DNA of 64,000 nt, taken from NCBI GenBank assembly GCA_002438635.1, contig DJPX01000033.1, positions 1-64,000 on the forward strand, written 5' to 3'. The stretch comes from Bacteroidales bacterium UBA6401 (GTDB lineage Bacteria > Bacteroidota > Bacteroidia > Bacteroidales > UBA932). The first letter of the stretch is position 1; each line of letters begins with the position of its first letter. Positions 16,391 to 25,545 of this stretch are shown piece after piece. The notes beneath the pieces are model-generated. The model searched no databases, was not told the origin of the DNA, and was given only the letters and a program-made list of their open reading frames with translations. Made by a program: the position numbers and the translations under genes.

Positions 16391-17532
16391 TGTTGTATAT
16401 TGCCTAATACGAATTCACAGAAATCTTTATAGAGTTGTCTGTCTGCTTCGTTTTGAGAAACAGATAACTTATGCAATGTGTCTTCGCCCATGTAGTATGA
16501 TAGTACACTGTTTCCGTAAAGTCCCAGGTCTTTGCACATTTGAAAATAGTAGTAGAACCTTTCTCTGAAACTTTCCCAATTAGGCGCTCCATACAGGACC
16601 TTATCATCTATTTCCAGTTCCATAGAGAGGTTGTATCTTTTCAATCTGTCCTTCCATTCTTCCATATTGTATTCCGGATGCCAAAGGTAGTTAGGCTGTA
16701 TCATCACGAAATCGAAGTGGAACTTTTCCCATCTGTCAGAGCCTGTTGCCCAATTATATGGAATCCACGACATGCTCATTTTTTTGCTATGCACATAGTC
16801 GGAAAGTGCAGGGTAGACTTCTTCCCAGCGTTTGATGGCGGGATTGTATCCATTGTCCTTAGTGACGAGTTCCTCTGAAAAGCAGTAGAACCCTTCCAGT
16901 TCGAGGTTCTTGAATTTGGCTTTTTTCCATCGCTTTATTACTGTGTCTACAAACCATTTGCATGCGGCCAATCTGTCTTCGCCCCTTGCGAAATCCATCT
17001 GCCTGCCATTAATTTCTCCCCAGTATATGGTTTTAGAAGTGGTGTCCCTAAAATCGTAATATGGAATGGGGTCTGGAATGCTAACCACTATTTTCCTTTT
17101 CGTAGATGGTTTGCCAATCCTACCTTTAGTCTCGCCCACCACCTTATCCAGTGCATCGAAACCTATTCCCTCGGTGAACCAGTAGTCTATGAAATGCTGC
17201 CAATTGCCTTTGTCTGCTGGATGGTTTCCATAGCCAATGCCCATGGCTGCTCCTTCTTCCGCCGGAGTGGATTTATCGTAGATTTCGAGGGCGAGAAAGG
17301 CATCGAAGAGCCAATGTTCTTTCCCCTCGTTATCTACATAGCTTACATGCGGGCGCAGGCGCTCTTCAGTCCATAGAGCATTTGCCCTACCCATATTGCC
17401 CCCATAAAGAAGTGCCATGTTGTCGTATGGGGTGAATCTGCCGCTTTCGCCGGGGCGTGGAGTATTCCTGGCGTGGGCGATTGTCAGTGTCAGCCCCAAT
17501 AAAAGTGTTGTTAAAAAAAGTTTTGTTTTCAT
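16387..17532 (-). CDS. Exported DUF4855 family protein
   Basis: This 381-residue protein begins with a signal peptide (MKTKLFLTTLLLGLTLTIAHA). The body matches the DUF4855 family: YDNMALLYGG, LWFVDTV-type helices, LEGFYCFSEE, SWIPYNWATGSDRW, DFVMIQPNYLWHP and a MELEID strand. Several conserved acidic and aromatic residues and the barrel-like spacing resemble glycoside hydrolase folds, but no catalytic activity is established to my knowledge. It shares its stop with the recG start (TTGA overlap), so recG probably depends on this promoter. On the minus strand TATCTTTG (17561 to 17554) lies about 20 bases before the ATG. Likely a periplasmic or surface glycan-related protein; that is inference. 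Confidence 0.8.
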   Translation of the reverse strand: MKTKLFLTTLLLGLTLTIAHARNTPRPGESGRFTPYDNMALLYGGNMGRANALWTEERLRPHVSYVDNEGKEHWLFDAFLALEIYDKSTPAEEGAAMGIGYGNHPADKGNWQHFIDYWFTEGIGFDALDKVVGETKGRIGKPSTKRKIVVSIPDPIPYYDFRDTTSKTIYWGEINGRQMDFARGEDRLAACKWFVDTVIKRWKKAKFKNLELEGFYCFSEELVTKDNGYNPAIKRWEEVYPALSDYVHSKKMSMSWIPYNWATGSDRWEKFHFDFVMIQPNYLWHPEYNMEEWKDRLKRYNLSMELEIDDKVLYGAPNWESFRERFYYYFQMCKDLGLYGNSVLSYYMGEDTLHKLSVSQNEADRQLYKDFCEFVLGNIQH

Positions 17533-17715
17533 TTATGTAGTTTTGTTATAGTACAAAGATATTGGTTTTTTTAGACATTTTCCATAGATTTGCATCTGTT
17601 AGATGTGTTATTCCCTTCAATAGGGACTGCCTATCAAGAAGATTGTAAGATAAATAAGTTTCGCGGCGTCTTGTAATCTTTAAGTTGTTAATATGTCTGC
17701 GAAATAAAAGAAAGA

Positions 17716-18768
17716 ATGAATAAATTTGAAACTCTTCTGGCAATTGCTGCTGCCATTACGCTTGTCGCTTCTTGCGATAGCAAAAAGAATGATCCAGTTA
17801 CTCCGGATACTCCGAAGGATGTTGTCGTGCCGGAAACTATGATAGAAGCTTATTATGTAGGTGATTATTATGGGACAGGGACATCAGCTAATGTGTTTGT
17901 TAATTTCATATCCGGAAATATTGATTTAAATGAAGATGAAACAGTTTATATAGGAACTGGTCAGGTTCTATGTTTAGATCTCAATGTTACACTTCCGGCT
18001 TCAGTCGAGGAGGCGGATCACCTTAGTCTTCCTGCTGGAACTTATATGGTTGCTGATGATACACATGCGCCACTTACTTGGAACCCGGAAGAGTCGTATC
18101 TCCTTAAGGTAGAAAATGATGAGGTAATCGCTGATCGGGAAGCTTTCAAGTCGGGAACCATTACTATAGAGAAAACAGGTAAAGGCTCAAAGGTGGTTTT
18201 CAGCGGCGAGCTTAAGAGTGGGACGACTTTTACATTCGAGTATGAGGGGATTGATCGTGTGATGAGTCATGCCGATGATAGCAAGTACTCTAATCTTGAT
18301 AATGATGTGGATGTTAAGACTCTTGTATCTGCAACATATAGCTCTTTAGGAGATGTGGTAGGCGATGGGAAGACTGAAACTTGGGTTATTTCTCTTGGAG
18401 ATAAGTACTATGATTTCGAAGAAGAGTATGGTAATGGAGAATCTATACTTCTGTTTCTTAATGTAAAACCAGGCTCAAAAGAAATTCCAGAGGGCAAGGT
18501 GACTGAGTTCGCTGATTTGAATTTTACAGAAGTGCTAGAGCCTAACACTTTTATAGCCGGATATTTTATGTGGGGTACTTATGGCGGAAATTGGTATAAA
18601 TGTCCTGCCTATGCTTATGAAGCTGCTCTTGTAGGTGGAGAGGTGGAGTTCGTTAAGGGAGAGAATAACACATACTTTATAAAAGGCACGCTTCTCGATG
18701 CTTATGGAAAGAAAGTGTCTTTCTCTTACAATGGAGAGGTGAAGCAGATGGTATACGAAGAAGATTAA
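17716..18768 (+). CDS. Lipoprotein with two related domains, unknown function
   Basis: The lipoprotein signal is clear: MNKFETLLAIAAAITLVASC with Cys20, then a Pro/Asp-rich linker (KKNDPVTPDTPKD). The mature part seems to be a tandem of two domains of about 150 residues. Each begins with a YY/Y(G) strand set (VGDYYGTGTSANVFVNF; GDVVGDGKTETWVISL), has a mid segment (LPAGTYMVADD; IPEGKVTEF), and ends with an insertion of the type TxTF/VSFSYxGxV (TTFTFEYEG; KVSFSYNGEV). It is acidic and beta-rich, with an expected place on the outer membrane or cell surface. I do not recognise a named family. It sits just before a TonB receptor, but a terminator lies between them, so it is a separate unit. Confidence 0.75.
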   Translation: MNKFETLLAIAAAITLVASCDSKKNDPVTPDTPKDVVVPETMIEAYYVGDYYGTGTSANVFVNFISGNIDLNEDETVYIGTGQVLCLDLNVTLPASVEEADHLSLPAGTYMVADDTHAPLTWNPEESYLLKVENDEVIADREAFKSGTITIEKTGKGSKVVFSGELKSGTTFTFEYEGIDRVMSHADDSKYSNLDNDVDVKTLVSATYSSLGDVVGDGKTETWVISLGDKYYDFEEEYGNGESILLFLNVKPGSKEIPEGKVTEFADLNFTEVLEPNTFIAGYFMWGTYGGNWYKCPAYAYEAALVGGEVEFVKGENNTYFIKGTLLDAYGKKVSFSYNGEVKQMVYEED

Positions 18769-18794
18769 TGTAAATTAAGATTTTTTAATGATAG

Positions 18795-18829
18795 GTTTCG
18801 CAGGTGGTTTTCGCTTGCGAAACTTTTTT
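18795..18829 (+). terminator. Terminator after the repeat-domain lipoprotein
   Basis: GTTTCGCA (18795 to 18802) pairs with TGCGAAAC (18816 to 18823) and is followed by six T. It sits upstream of, and partly overlaps, the control region of the TonB receptor gene. Confidence 0.8.
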
Positions 18830-18830
18830 A

Positions 18831-18838
18831 TACATTTG
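18831..18838 (+). promoter_or_regulatory. -7 box of the TonB receptor gene
   Basis: TACATTTG lies 9 bases before the ATG at 18848; no clear upstream TTG box is seen at the right distance. If used, the transcript would have almost no leader. Confidence 0.4.
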
Positions 18839-18847
18839 CAGTCGATT

Positions 18848-20650
18848 ATGGTTCAAATGTTATTATCTATTTTACTTGGGGTGATTTCTCTTTATACTCC
18901 AACTGCTCAGCATGATGATAATGTGCTGAATGAAGCAGTTCTTACCGCAGAGAAAGGTCTTGTCGTATCTAGAAAAGATACTCTTTCCACAGATGGAATT
19001 CTAGGCGTAACGGATTTACTTTTAATGAGTCCCAGTCTTCAACCGAATGATTATGGTGGAGTGTCTGGACTAAAGTCAGTCAGTCTTCGTGGTTTTGGGA
19101 GTGCCCATACATCTATATATGTGGATGGTATAAGGGTTACCAATGTCCAAAGTGGTCAATCGGATCTGGGCTTTCTTCCACTTGCCTCTTTCGATTATGC
19201 TGTAGTTGATTATGCTCAGAATAGTATTAGTTTTAGAACCTCTCGTCCTGTATTTGAAAACAAACCTTTTATAGGGACCGTGAAACTGGACGCCGGTTCG
19301 TTTTCAACATATTCGCCTCTTGTCTATGCTGCATTGAAACTATCTGATAATTTTAGCATCTCGACACATATAAATGCTTTATATACAAAAGGAAATTATC
19401 CCTACGAGGCTGATTTGTTCCGTGAAAACAATGATATGAGGCGTTTCGATGCGGATATTGATCTTTTCGGGAACTATAATGGTTACGATTTACACATAAA
19501 GACATTTTTGAACGCATCTAAAAGAGGAACACCCGGCTCTTTGGTCTATCCAAGTAAAGATAGGCAGAACGATCAAAATTATTTTATACAGGGTACTTTG
19601 TCAAAAAAACTAACAGAACTATATACGCTTCATTTTAGCACCAAAGAGGCGGTCGATAATTTGGAGTATATATCAGAATGGGGTAATAGTTATTATAGCC
19701 AGAACAACTTGCAGTTTAACCTTGTAAATGATATTCAGTTAGCGGATGTATTTAATGTAACGGTGGCAACGGATGCCCATTTAGATAATTTATCGGGTTC
19801 AGTATATAATGTATCACGTACCGAATTTTTTTCTTCCGTTGCAGGAGCATATCGTAGTGATTTGTTAAGTGCCAAGGTGGTTTTAGAGTACAATGCTACT
19901 ACGGACAAAGGCGGGGTGAAAACAAAAGCATTTTTGCCGTCTGCCGATATCAGGCTTCGCCTATATGACGGGTTATTTGTGACTGCATTTGCACGAAGAG
20001 CCTTTCGTGCTCCCACATTCAATGACTTGTACTATCCAGGGTTTGGAAATACCTCTCTTAAGCCGGAGGATGCTTTTCTTGCCGATATGGGTTTAGAGTA
20101 TATTTGCACTCCCGATTATAATGTTAAGGTGAAAGCACAATTAGATGGGTTTTATAATCTCTTAACTAATAAAATAACAAGTGCCCCGACTGAGGAAAAT
20201 CCGAGCGTTTGGCGTTCATACAATATAGGGAAGGTGCATTCTTCTGGTTTTGATGCTACTATGGCCCTAGAGTGCTCGTCGGATCTTGGAATAGAATGGA
20301 CATTGAATGCCAAGTATTCATTCCTTAATGCTATTGACCGCACCCCTAATAGCAGTAATTTCGGCAAGCAAATACCATTTATTGCCAAGCACTCGGCATT
20401 TTTAGAAGGGAAGCTTAGATACGATGGTTGGATGGTATTGGCCAATTGGCAGGGGCGTTTTGGAAGAACGCAGAGTGCATCTATGACGGCTGCTGACTGG
20501 AATACATTGGATCTTACTCTTGGTAAATCCATTCGGAATCTGGCAGTGAAACTCTCTGCTCGAAATGTGTTTGATTATCGTTATCAACTAGCTGATGGGT
20601 ATCCTATGCCTGGGTTTAATTTTGTGGCTGGTATTGAATACAAGTTTTAA
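18848..20650 (+). CDS. TonB-dependent outer membrane receptor, BtuB-like
   Basis: A 600-residue outer membrane receptor. I chose the ATG at 18848 because it gives a signal peptide (MVQMLLSILLGVISLYTPTAQ) and lies past the terminator at 18795; an earlier start would run through that hairpin. The plug domain is visible at about 45 to 145 (VTDLLLMSP, VSLRGFGSAHTSIYVDGIRV), and the barrel ends with alternating strands, LSARNVFDYRYQL and a terminal Phe (GIEYKF), as in outer membrane barrels. There is no carboxypeptidase-like N-terminal domain and no SusD partner, so it is not a SusC-type receptor; size and layout are closest to BtuB-like receptors. The substrate cannot be told: no cobalamin riboswitch was seen and the neighbours give no clue. 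Confidence 0.85.
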   Translation: MVQMLLSILLGVISLYTPTAQHDDNVLNEAVLTAEKGLVVSRKDTLSTDGILGVTDLLLMSPSLQPNDYGGVSGLKSVSLRGFGSAHTSIYVDGIRVTNVQSGQSDLGFLPLASFDYAVVDYAQNSISFRTSRPVFENKPFIGTVKLDAGSFSTYSPLVYAALKLSDNFSISTHINALYTKGNYPYEADLFRENNDMRRFDADIDLFGNYNGYDLHIKTFLNASKRGTPGSLVYPSKDRQNDQNYFIQGTLSKKLTELYTLHFSTKEAVDNLEYISEWGNSYYSQNNLQFNLVNDIQLADVFNVTVATDAHLDNLSGSVYNVSRTEFFSSVAGAYRSDLLSAKVVLEYNATTDKGGVKTKAFLPSADIRLRLYDGLFVTAFARRAFRAPTFNDLYYPGFGNTSLKPEDAFLADMGLEYICTPDYNVKVKAQLDGFYNLLTNKITSAPTEENPSVWRSYNIGKVHSSGFDATMALECSSDLGIEWTLNAKYSFLNAIDRTPNSSNFGKQIPFIAKHSAFLEGKLRYDGWMVLANWQGRFGRTQSASMTAADWNTLDLTLGKSIRNLAVKLSARNVFDYRYQLADGYPMPGFNFVAGIEYKF

Positions 20651-20663
20651 AATACTATATTTG
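20634..20663 (+). promoter_or_regulatory. Promoter of the LicD/aminotransferase cluster
   Basis: TTG (20634 to 20636), 19 bases, then TATATTTG (20656 to 20663). It overlaps the end of the receptor gene and gives a leader of about 65 bases to the first cluster gene. A weak hairpin CTCTCA/TGAGAG with T5 (20672 to 20707) lies in that leader. Confidence 0.6.
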
Positions 20664-20734
20664 CACACTTTCTCTCAAAAAATACAAATGAGATGTGAGA
20701 GGTTTTTGAAATCAGGATATTTAACCAAGACGAT

Positions 20735-21886
20735 TTGACGAGGCTGGCATTTATACATAATCGTTTTCCTGCAGGCGGGGCGGAAAGAGTAACTTTAGAT
20801 ATAGCAAGGTATCTAAAGTCGATAGGCGGCTATGAGGTCTATGTATTTGTGTCTCACGCAAGTGATTTTGCCGACAATAGCCTTAAGATTATAAAAGTTC
20901 CTTCTCAGTCTATCCCTTCAAGGAGGTCCGGATGCATAGAGCGCCTCGTTAAAGAACTTAGTATAGATATCTTAATACAGATTTCAAAGTCCATATACGA
21001 TATAGAAGGCATACGCGAGCGTACAAGGTGTAGGGTTGTTCTCGCATGCCATGGGGAACTATTCTGGCAGCGCTATTCTATAATGCATAATAGGCAGAAG
21101 CACAAGTTTTTTTGGAACTTCCTTTATAAAAAAAAGTATGCTGATGGAACACTTGCAGAGCGTATTGCTCGTGAACGCACGGCAAACGATTATAGAAATT
21201 GTGATGCGTATGTCGTATTGTGTGAGGAATATAAACTTCAGATGGAGACGGCCCTTTCAATTGGCGCAGATTCACATGTTGTCGTAATAGAGAATTCGGA
21301 GCAGATAGTACCATCCCCGTGTCTAAAGAAAGAGAAAATGATTCTTTTTTGCGGAAGGTTTGAGAATTGGTCCAAGCGTATAGATAGACTGCTACGAATT
21401 TGGAAACTTGTGCAGGATGATATGCCAGAATGGAGCTTGGATTTAGTAGGTGATGGACCAGCACTGGAGGATATGAAGGCGTATGCACAGCAATTGGCCT
21501 TGAAAAGAGTGAAATTCGAAGGACGTCGATCGGATGTAGGTGCATTTTATTCTCGTGCGAGTGTGGTGTGTATGACCTCACAGACGGAAGGATGGCCGCT
21601 TGCTCTTACCGAGGGACAGGCCAACGGCTGCATAGGAGTTGCATTTGCATGTAGTGCCGGAGTGGTGGATGTACTTTCTCCTGATGGAGAATGTGGGTTT
21701 TTAGTGAAACCTTTCGATGAGAATGCGTATGCAACGATTTTAAAGAAAATAGCATCTTGCAGTGATGAAGATTTGAGGAGCATAAGGGTAAATGGAATAA
21801 ATAAACGAAGGCAATACTCTCCAGAAATAATATCACATAAGTGGAAGGTGTTGTTCGATTCTCTTTGTGAAAATGAACAAGTATAA
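20735..21886 (+). CDS. Glycosyltransferase family 4 (GT-B fold)
   Basis: This 383-residue protein has the GT4 pattern: an N-terminal donor-independent half starting LAFIHNRFPAGGAERVTLDIARYL, a hinge strand MILFCGRFENWSKRIDRLLRIWKLV, then LVGDGPALEDM, VKFEGRRSDVGAFYSRASVVCMTSQTEGWPLALTEGQANG, which includes the conserved acidic EGxxxALTEG-type nucleotide-sugar binding motif. It should transfer a sugar to a lipid- or polymer-linked acceptor at the cytoplasmic face of the membrane. The only in-frame start before the conserved N-terminus is TTG at 20735. It overlaps the next gene, licD-like, by 14 bases and opens a four-gene cluster with its own promoter. Donor and acceptor are not predictable. 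Confidence 0.9.
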   Translation: MTRLAFIHNRFPAGGAERVTLDIARYLKSIGGYEVYVFVSHASDFADNSLKIIKVPSQSIPSRRSGCIERLVKELSIDILIQISKSIYDIEGIRERTRCRVVLACHGELFWQRYSIMHNRQKHKFFWNFLYKKKYADGTLAERIARERTANDYRNCDAYVVLCEEYKLQMETALSIGADSHVVVIENSEQIVPSPCLKKEKMILFCGRFENWSKRIDRLLRIWKLVQDDMPEWSLDLVGDGPALEDMKAYAQQLALKRVKFEGRRSDVGAFYSRASVVCMTSQTEGWPLALTEGQANGCIGVAFACSAGVVDVLSPDGECGFLVKPFDENAYATILKKIASCSDEDLRSIRVNGINKRRQYSPEIISHKWKVLFDSLCENEQV

Positions 21887-22667
21887 TCCTGACGGCTCCC
21901 AACTAAGAGCCGATCAATTGAAAATGCTGGACGTCTTAGTGGAATTCTCAAGAATTTGTAAGGAGAATGGTATCACTTGGTGGCTTGATTCGGGGACCCT
22001 TCTGGGAGCTGTCCGTCATGGTGGATTCATCCCATGGGATGATGATGTGGATGTATGTGTAATGAAAAAAGACTATAAGCGATTACGAAAAATATTGTGT
22101 TCGCTTAATGGCGATAAGTATTTCTACTCATGCATTCAAACGGATGTCGAACATGTTAATCCTTTCGGTAAATTTAGGCTGAAGGAAGGTGGAACGGAAA
22201 CCACAGACCCACGTTCCCATTATTTCAAGTATAATGGGCCGGGGCTTGATGTTTTTAGTGTAGAGTATACTTCCCGTTTCGCTTCTCATCTTTCGAAGTT
22301 CTTCTATAAAAATATGCAACATCCGATTCCTAAAATAAAGAATGCTGCTATAAGACATTTTGTGACAAGGCTGGTAGAGGTGATAAATTTTGGATTTTTA
22401 CTTCCGCTATGTAGGCTTATCGGGTACATAAACCCCAAACATCAGTATTATTACGAGTTAGGATCCGGTTTCTATAAGAATCCTATGTATATGGATCAGA
22501 TTTTTCCTTTAGGGACCATTACATTTGAGGGCGTTGAATTTCCGGCTCCAAGGAATGTGGATGCATATCTGCAGAATCTGTATGGGGATTGGCATCAACT
22601 ACCTACAGATGAACAGATAAAAAAGTCGCTTCACAATAGAATATATCTAAAAGAAATATACGGTTAA
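21873..22667 (+). CDS. LicD family phosphotransferase
   Basis: LicD-family enzymes move a phosphorylated small molecule (classically phosphocholine from CDP-choline) onto a glycan. The signature is present near residues 35 to 65: ITWWLDSGTLLGAVRHGGFIPWDDDVDVCV, a nucleotidyltransferase-fold metal site with paired Asp residues. The length (about 264 residues) is usual. I use the ATG at 21873; a GTG six bases earlier is also possible. It overlaps the glycosyltransferase stop and lies 5 bases before the nucleotidyltransferase-aminotransferase gene, which would make its activated donor. No choline kinase or transporter (licA, licB) is present, so the group transferred is probably not choline; see the findings. 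Confidence 0.9.
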   Translation: MNKYNPDGSQLRADQLKMLDVLVEFSRICKENGITWWLDSGTLLGAVRHGGFIPWDDDVDVCVMKKDYKRLRKILCSLNGDKYFYSCIQTDVEHVNPFGKFRLKEGGTETTDPRSHYFKYNGPGLDVFSVEYTSRFASHLSKFFYKNMQHPIPKIKNAAIRHFVTRLVEVINFGFLLPLCRLIGYINPKHQYYYELGSGFYKNPMYMDQIFPLGTITFEGVEFPAPRNVDAYLQNLYGDWHQLPTDEQIKKSLHNRIYLKEIYG

Positions 22668-22672
22668 AGAAT

Positions 22673-24493
22673 ATGCAGGCAGTAATTTTAGCGGCCGGGA
22701 TGGGCAAGCGGTTAGGCGATTTGACTAAGAATAACACCAAATGTATGGTGGAAGTAAATGGAACTTCCCTAATAGATAGGGTTTTGGGCCAATTATCACA
22801 TATTTATGGGCTTAGCCGTGTCGTAATAGTTGTGGGCTATAAGAGTAGAGAACTTATGGATTTTATAGGCGCTCGATACGATGGACGGCTCAAGATAGAG
22901 TATATCGAAAACCCCATATATGATAAAACTAACAATATATACTCGTTAGCATTGGCCCGAGAAAAATTGCTGGAAGATGACACTTTGCTTATAGAGAGTG
23001 ATTTGATATTTGACGATAGAATATTCCCTCTTATAGTAGATAATCCTTATCCTAACCTGGCGCTTGTGGCCAAGTATCAGACGTGGATGGATGGTACTAT
23101 GGTGCGCATCGATGATGATAATAACATCGTGAACTTCATTCCTAAGAAAGCCTTTAAATACAGTGATGTGGACTATTACTACAAAACGGTGAATGTCTAT
23201 AAGTTCAGTCGTGATTTCATGCGATATAAGTATCTGCCTTTTCTCGATGCATACTGCAGCGCTTTAGGAAATAACGAATATTACGAACAGGTACTTCGCG
23301 TAATCTGTATGCTTGATAATTCTGACTTGAAAGCTCTTCCTATCACGGATGAAAAATGGTACGAGATAGACGATATTCAGGATTTGGACATCGCAAGTGC
23401 GCTTTTTTCGGAAGGCGAGCAGCAATTACGCTTATATATGAAAAGATACGGAGGGTATTGGCGTTTTCCCGGGATGCTGGATTACTGCTACTTGGTTAAT
23501 CCGTATTTCCCTACTGCGAGAATGAAGGATGAGATGCGTTCTAATTTTGATACTCTTCTTACAGAATATCCTTCTGGGATGTACGTGAATTCTTTGATAG
23601 CGGGGAAGTGTTTTGGTGTGCATTCGAGGTATATGGCGGTAGGAAATGGCGCGGCAGAATTGATAAAAAGTTTGATGGAACTTCTTCCTGGTAAGGTGGG
23701 TGTTATATATCCTACATTCGAGGAATATCCTAATAGACTTGACCCTACACGAATAGTGAAATATACTCCATCGTCCGAAGGTTTTCATTATACTTTAGAC
23801 GATGTAAAGGTTTTCTTTACAGAAAATCATGTGGATGTACTTCTTTTGATCAATCCAGATAATCCATCTGGTAATTATATTCATCGCGATGCTTTATTGG
23901 ATATGGTGAGCTGGTGCGCTTCGTGTGGGATGAAAATAGTTGTGGATGAATCATTTGCTGATTTTAGCGATGAATTTCCGGAAAATACCTTGCTTTCGGA
24001 TTCAATTTTAAACAGATACAATAACTTAATAGTAGTTAAAAGTATTTCTAAATCTTTCGGAGTCCCAGGGTTGAGATTAGGGATAATGGCTAGTAGCGAC
24101 ACATCGTTGATCGAGCGTATAAAAAAGGATGTAAGTATTTGGAATATAAATTCTTTTGCTGAGTTTTTCTTACAGATATACTCTAAATACGAAGGTGACT
24201 ATAAGCGTAGCGCATTAAAATTCAGGCAGGAGCGGGAAATGTTTAGGGCAGAATTGGAGAGCATTTCTTTTTTGAAAGTGTTCGATACTCAGGCCAATTA
24301 TTTTTTGTGCAAGGTGTCAGGTAGCCTAAGTGCTGAGGAGTTAGCTGAAGTTATGCTGGCGCGATACAATATTTTGATAAAGGATTGTTCTAAGAAGAAG
24401 GGATTTGAAGGTAAGAATTATATACGTATAGCTATCCGTAATAGGGAAGATAATTCAAGACTTGTTGAGGCGTTTAGGAGTTTGTGTGAATGA
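22673..24493 (+). CDS. Bifunctional nucleotidyltransferase / PLP-dependent aminotransferase fold protein
   Basis: A 606-residue two-domain fusion. Residues 1 to about 240 are a sugar-phosphate/LicC-type nucleotidyltransferase: LAAGMGKRLG with the following TKCMVEVNG supply the nucleotide and metal site, and a later ENPIYDKTNNIYSL segment resembles CTP:phosphocholine cytidylyltransferases. Residues about 250 to 606 are a class I/II PLP enzyme of the HisC/CobD kind: NPDNPSGNYI binds the cofactor, VVDESF follows, and VVKSISKSFGVPGLRLGI near residue 457 has the Schiff-base Lys. CobD relatives decarboxylate phospho-threonine or phospho-serine; HisC relatives transaminate. The protein probably makes a phospho-amine and links it to CMP for LicD. 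It overlaps the next gene as ATGA. The reaction is inferred, the domain calls are firm. Confidence 0.88.
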   Translation: MQAVILAAGMGKRLGDLTKNNTKCMVEVNGTSLIDRVLGQLSHIYGLSRVVIVVGYKSRELMDFIGARYDGRLKIEYIENPIYDKTNNIYSLALAREKLLEDDTLLIESDLIFDDRIFPLIVDNPYPNLALVAKYQTWMDGTMVRIDDDNNIVNFIPKKAFKYSDVDYYYKTVNVYKFSRDFMRYKYLPFLDAYCSALGNNEYYEQVLRVICMLDNSDLKALPITDEKWYEIDDIQDLDIASALFSEGEQQLRLYMKRYGGYWRFPGMLDYCYLVNPYFPTARMKDEMRSNFDTLLTEYPSGMYVNSLIAGKCFGVHSRYMAVGNGAAELIKSLMELLPGKVGVIYPTFEEYPNRLDPTRIVKYTPSSEGFHYTLDDVKVFFTENHVDVLLLINPDNPSGNYIHRDALLDMVSWCASCGMKIVVDESFADFSDEFPENTLLSDSILNRYNNLIVVKSISKSFGVPGLRLGIMASSDTSLIERIKKDVSIWNINSFAEFFLQIYSKYEGDYKRSALKFRQEREMFRAELESISFLKVFDTQANYFLCKVSGSLSAEELAEVMLARYNILIKDCSKKKGFEGKNYIRIAIRNREDNSRLVEAFRSLCE

Positions 24494-25545
24494 AAAAGAT
24501 ATGTGTTTGTGGCGGAGGTGCTTTGGGGCATGTGATAGCCGGGTGGACGGCATATAGAAAGCTTGCACAGGTAAGTGTATTGACGGGACAGCCCAAGCTT
24601 TGGTCTACATCTTTATTTGTGGATACTCCGCAGGGGAGTGTTTTGAAAGGAAGTTTATCAGATGTCAGCGATGACCCCAAGAGAGTTGTAGCCGATGCTG
24701 ATATCGTATTGTTTTGCTATCCAGGCTATGCTATAGAGAACGAGTTATTAAGGCTAAAGCCTTTTTTCCGAAAAGATGCCTATGTGGGGGCGGTTTTCTC
24801 TTCCACTGGATTCTTTTTTGAAGCCAAGAAGATTTTAGCTCCGTATCAGCCTTTGTGGGGTTTTCAAAGAGTGCCATTTATAGCAAGGGTGGAAGAATAT
24901 GGCCATTCAGCCCATTTGCTCGGATATAAAGATGAATTGAAGGTGGCAGTGGAAAATGTTTCGCAGGTCGAGAAACAGAAGTTCGTGGAGTTTCTTTCCG
25001 AGTGGTTCGATGTGAAAGTATCATTGCTTAATAACTACTACGAGGCTAGTCTTAGCAATAGTAACCCTATTTTGCATCCTTCTAGACTGTATAGTTTATT
25101 TGGAAGTGAAAATGAGGGGCGGGTATATTCGCGAGATATTTATTTTTATAAAGAATGGAACGAAGAGTCGGCGGAGTTATTGATTAAGATGGATAAGGAA
25201 TTATTCGATTTGTTAAAAGTTCTGCCAGTACATAAAGGGTTTTTGCCTACAATACTGGACTATTATGAGAGTCACGATGCCGCTTCCCTTGCCGCCAAAT
25301 TAAGGTCCATACCAGCATTTAAGGACATAAAAACGCCTATGCGGCAGACGCCGTTCGGATGGCTGCCAGATTATAAAAGTCGATATTTTACAGAGGATTT
25401 CCCTTATGGCCTAAGGTATATTTGCAATCTGGCACATGAAAAAGAAGTATCAGTGCCTATTATGGATAGAGTGTTGTCGTGGGGCTTATCTCACATTCAA
25501 TCTTCACAGACAGCTTTGAGCCCGGGCCAATCAGTTATCGTGTAA
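24490..25545 (+). CDS. Opine dehydrogenase-like (NAD/NADP octopine/nopaline dehydrogenase family)
   Basis: This 351-residue protein starts with a Rossmann glycine motif (ICVCGGGALGHVIAG) and has the C-terminal helical domain of the octopine/nopaline dehydrogenase family (SNSNPILHPSRLYSLF, with the family's catalytic His-Pro pair, and later YKSRYFTEDFPYGLRYI, which matches the family's TxDxPYGL block). Such enzymes reductively couple an amino acid with a keto acid, giving N-(carboxyalkyl) amino acids, or act on related substrates. Start by ATGA overlap with the fusion gene upstream, so it belongs to the same operon. Its 3' end overlaps the convergent nuclease gene by 49 bases. It probably modifies the amine or amino acid that the cluster attaches to a glycan. 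Confidence 0.88.
   Translation: MKKICVCGGGALGHVIAGWTAYRKLAQVSVLTGQPKLWSTSLFVDTPQGSVLKGSLSDVSDDPKRVVADADIVLFCYPGYAIENELLRLKPFFRKDAYVGAVFSSTGFFFEAKKILAPYQPLWGFQRVPFIARVEEYGHSAHLLGYKDELKVAVENVSQVEKQKFVEFLSEWFDVKVSLLNNYYEASLSNSNPILHPSRLYSLFGSENEGRVYSRDIYFYKEWNEESAELLIKMDKELFDLLKVLPVHKGFLPTILDYYESHDAASLAAKLRSIPAFKDIKTPMRQTPFGWLPDYKSRYFTEDFPYGLRYICNLAHEKEVSVPIMDRVLSWGLSHIQSSQTALSPGQSVIV

Noticed and set aside
18769..18847. Cobalamin riboswitch ahead of the BtuB-like receptor
   Set aside because: The gap is too short and holds a simple terminator hairpin; none of the conserved B12-box pattern is seen.
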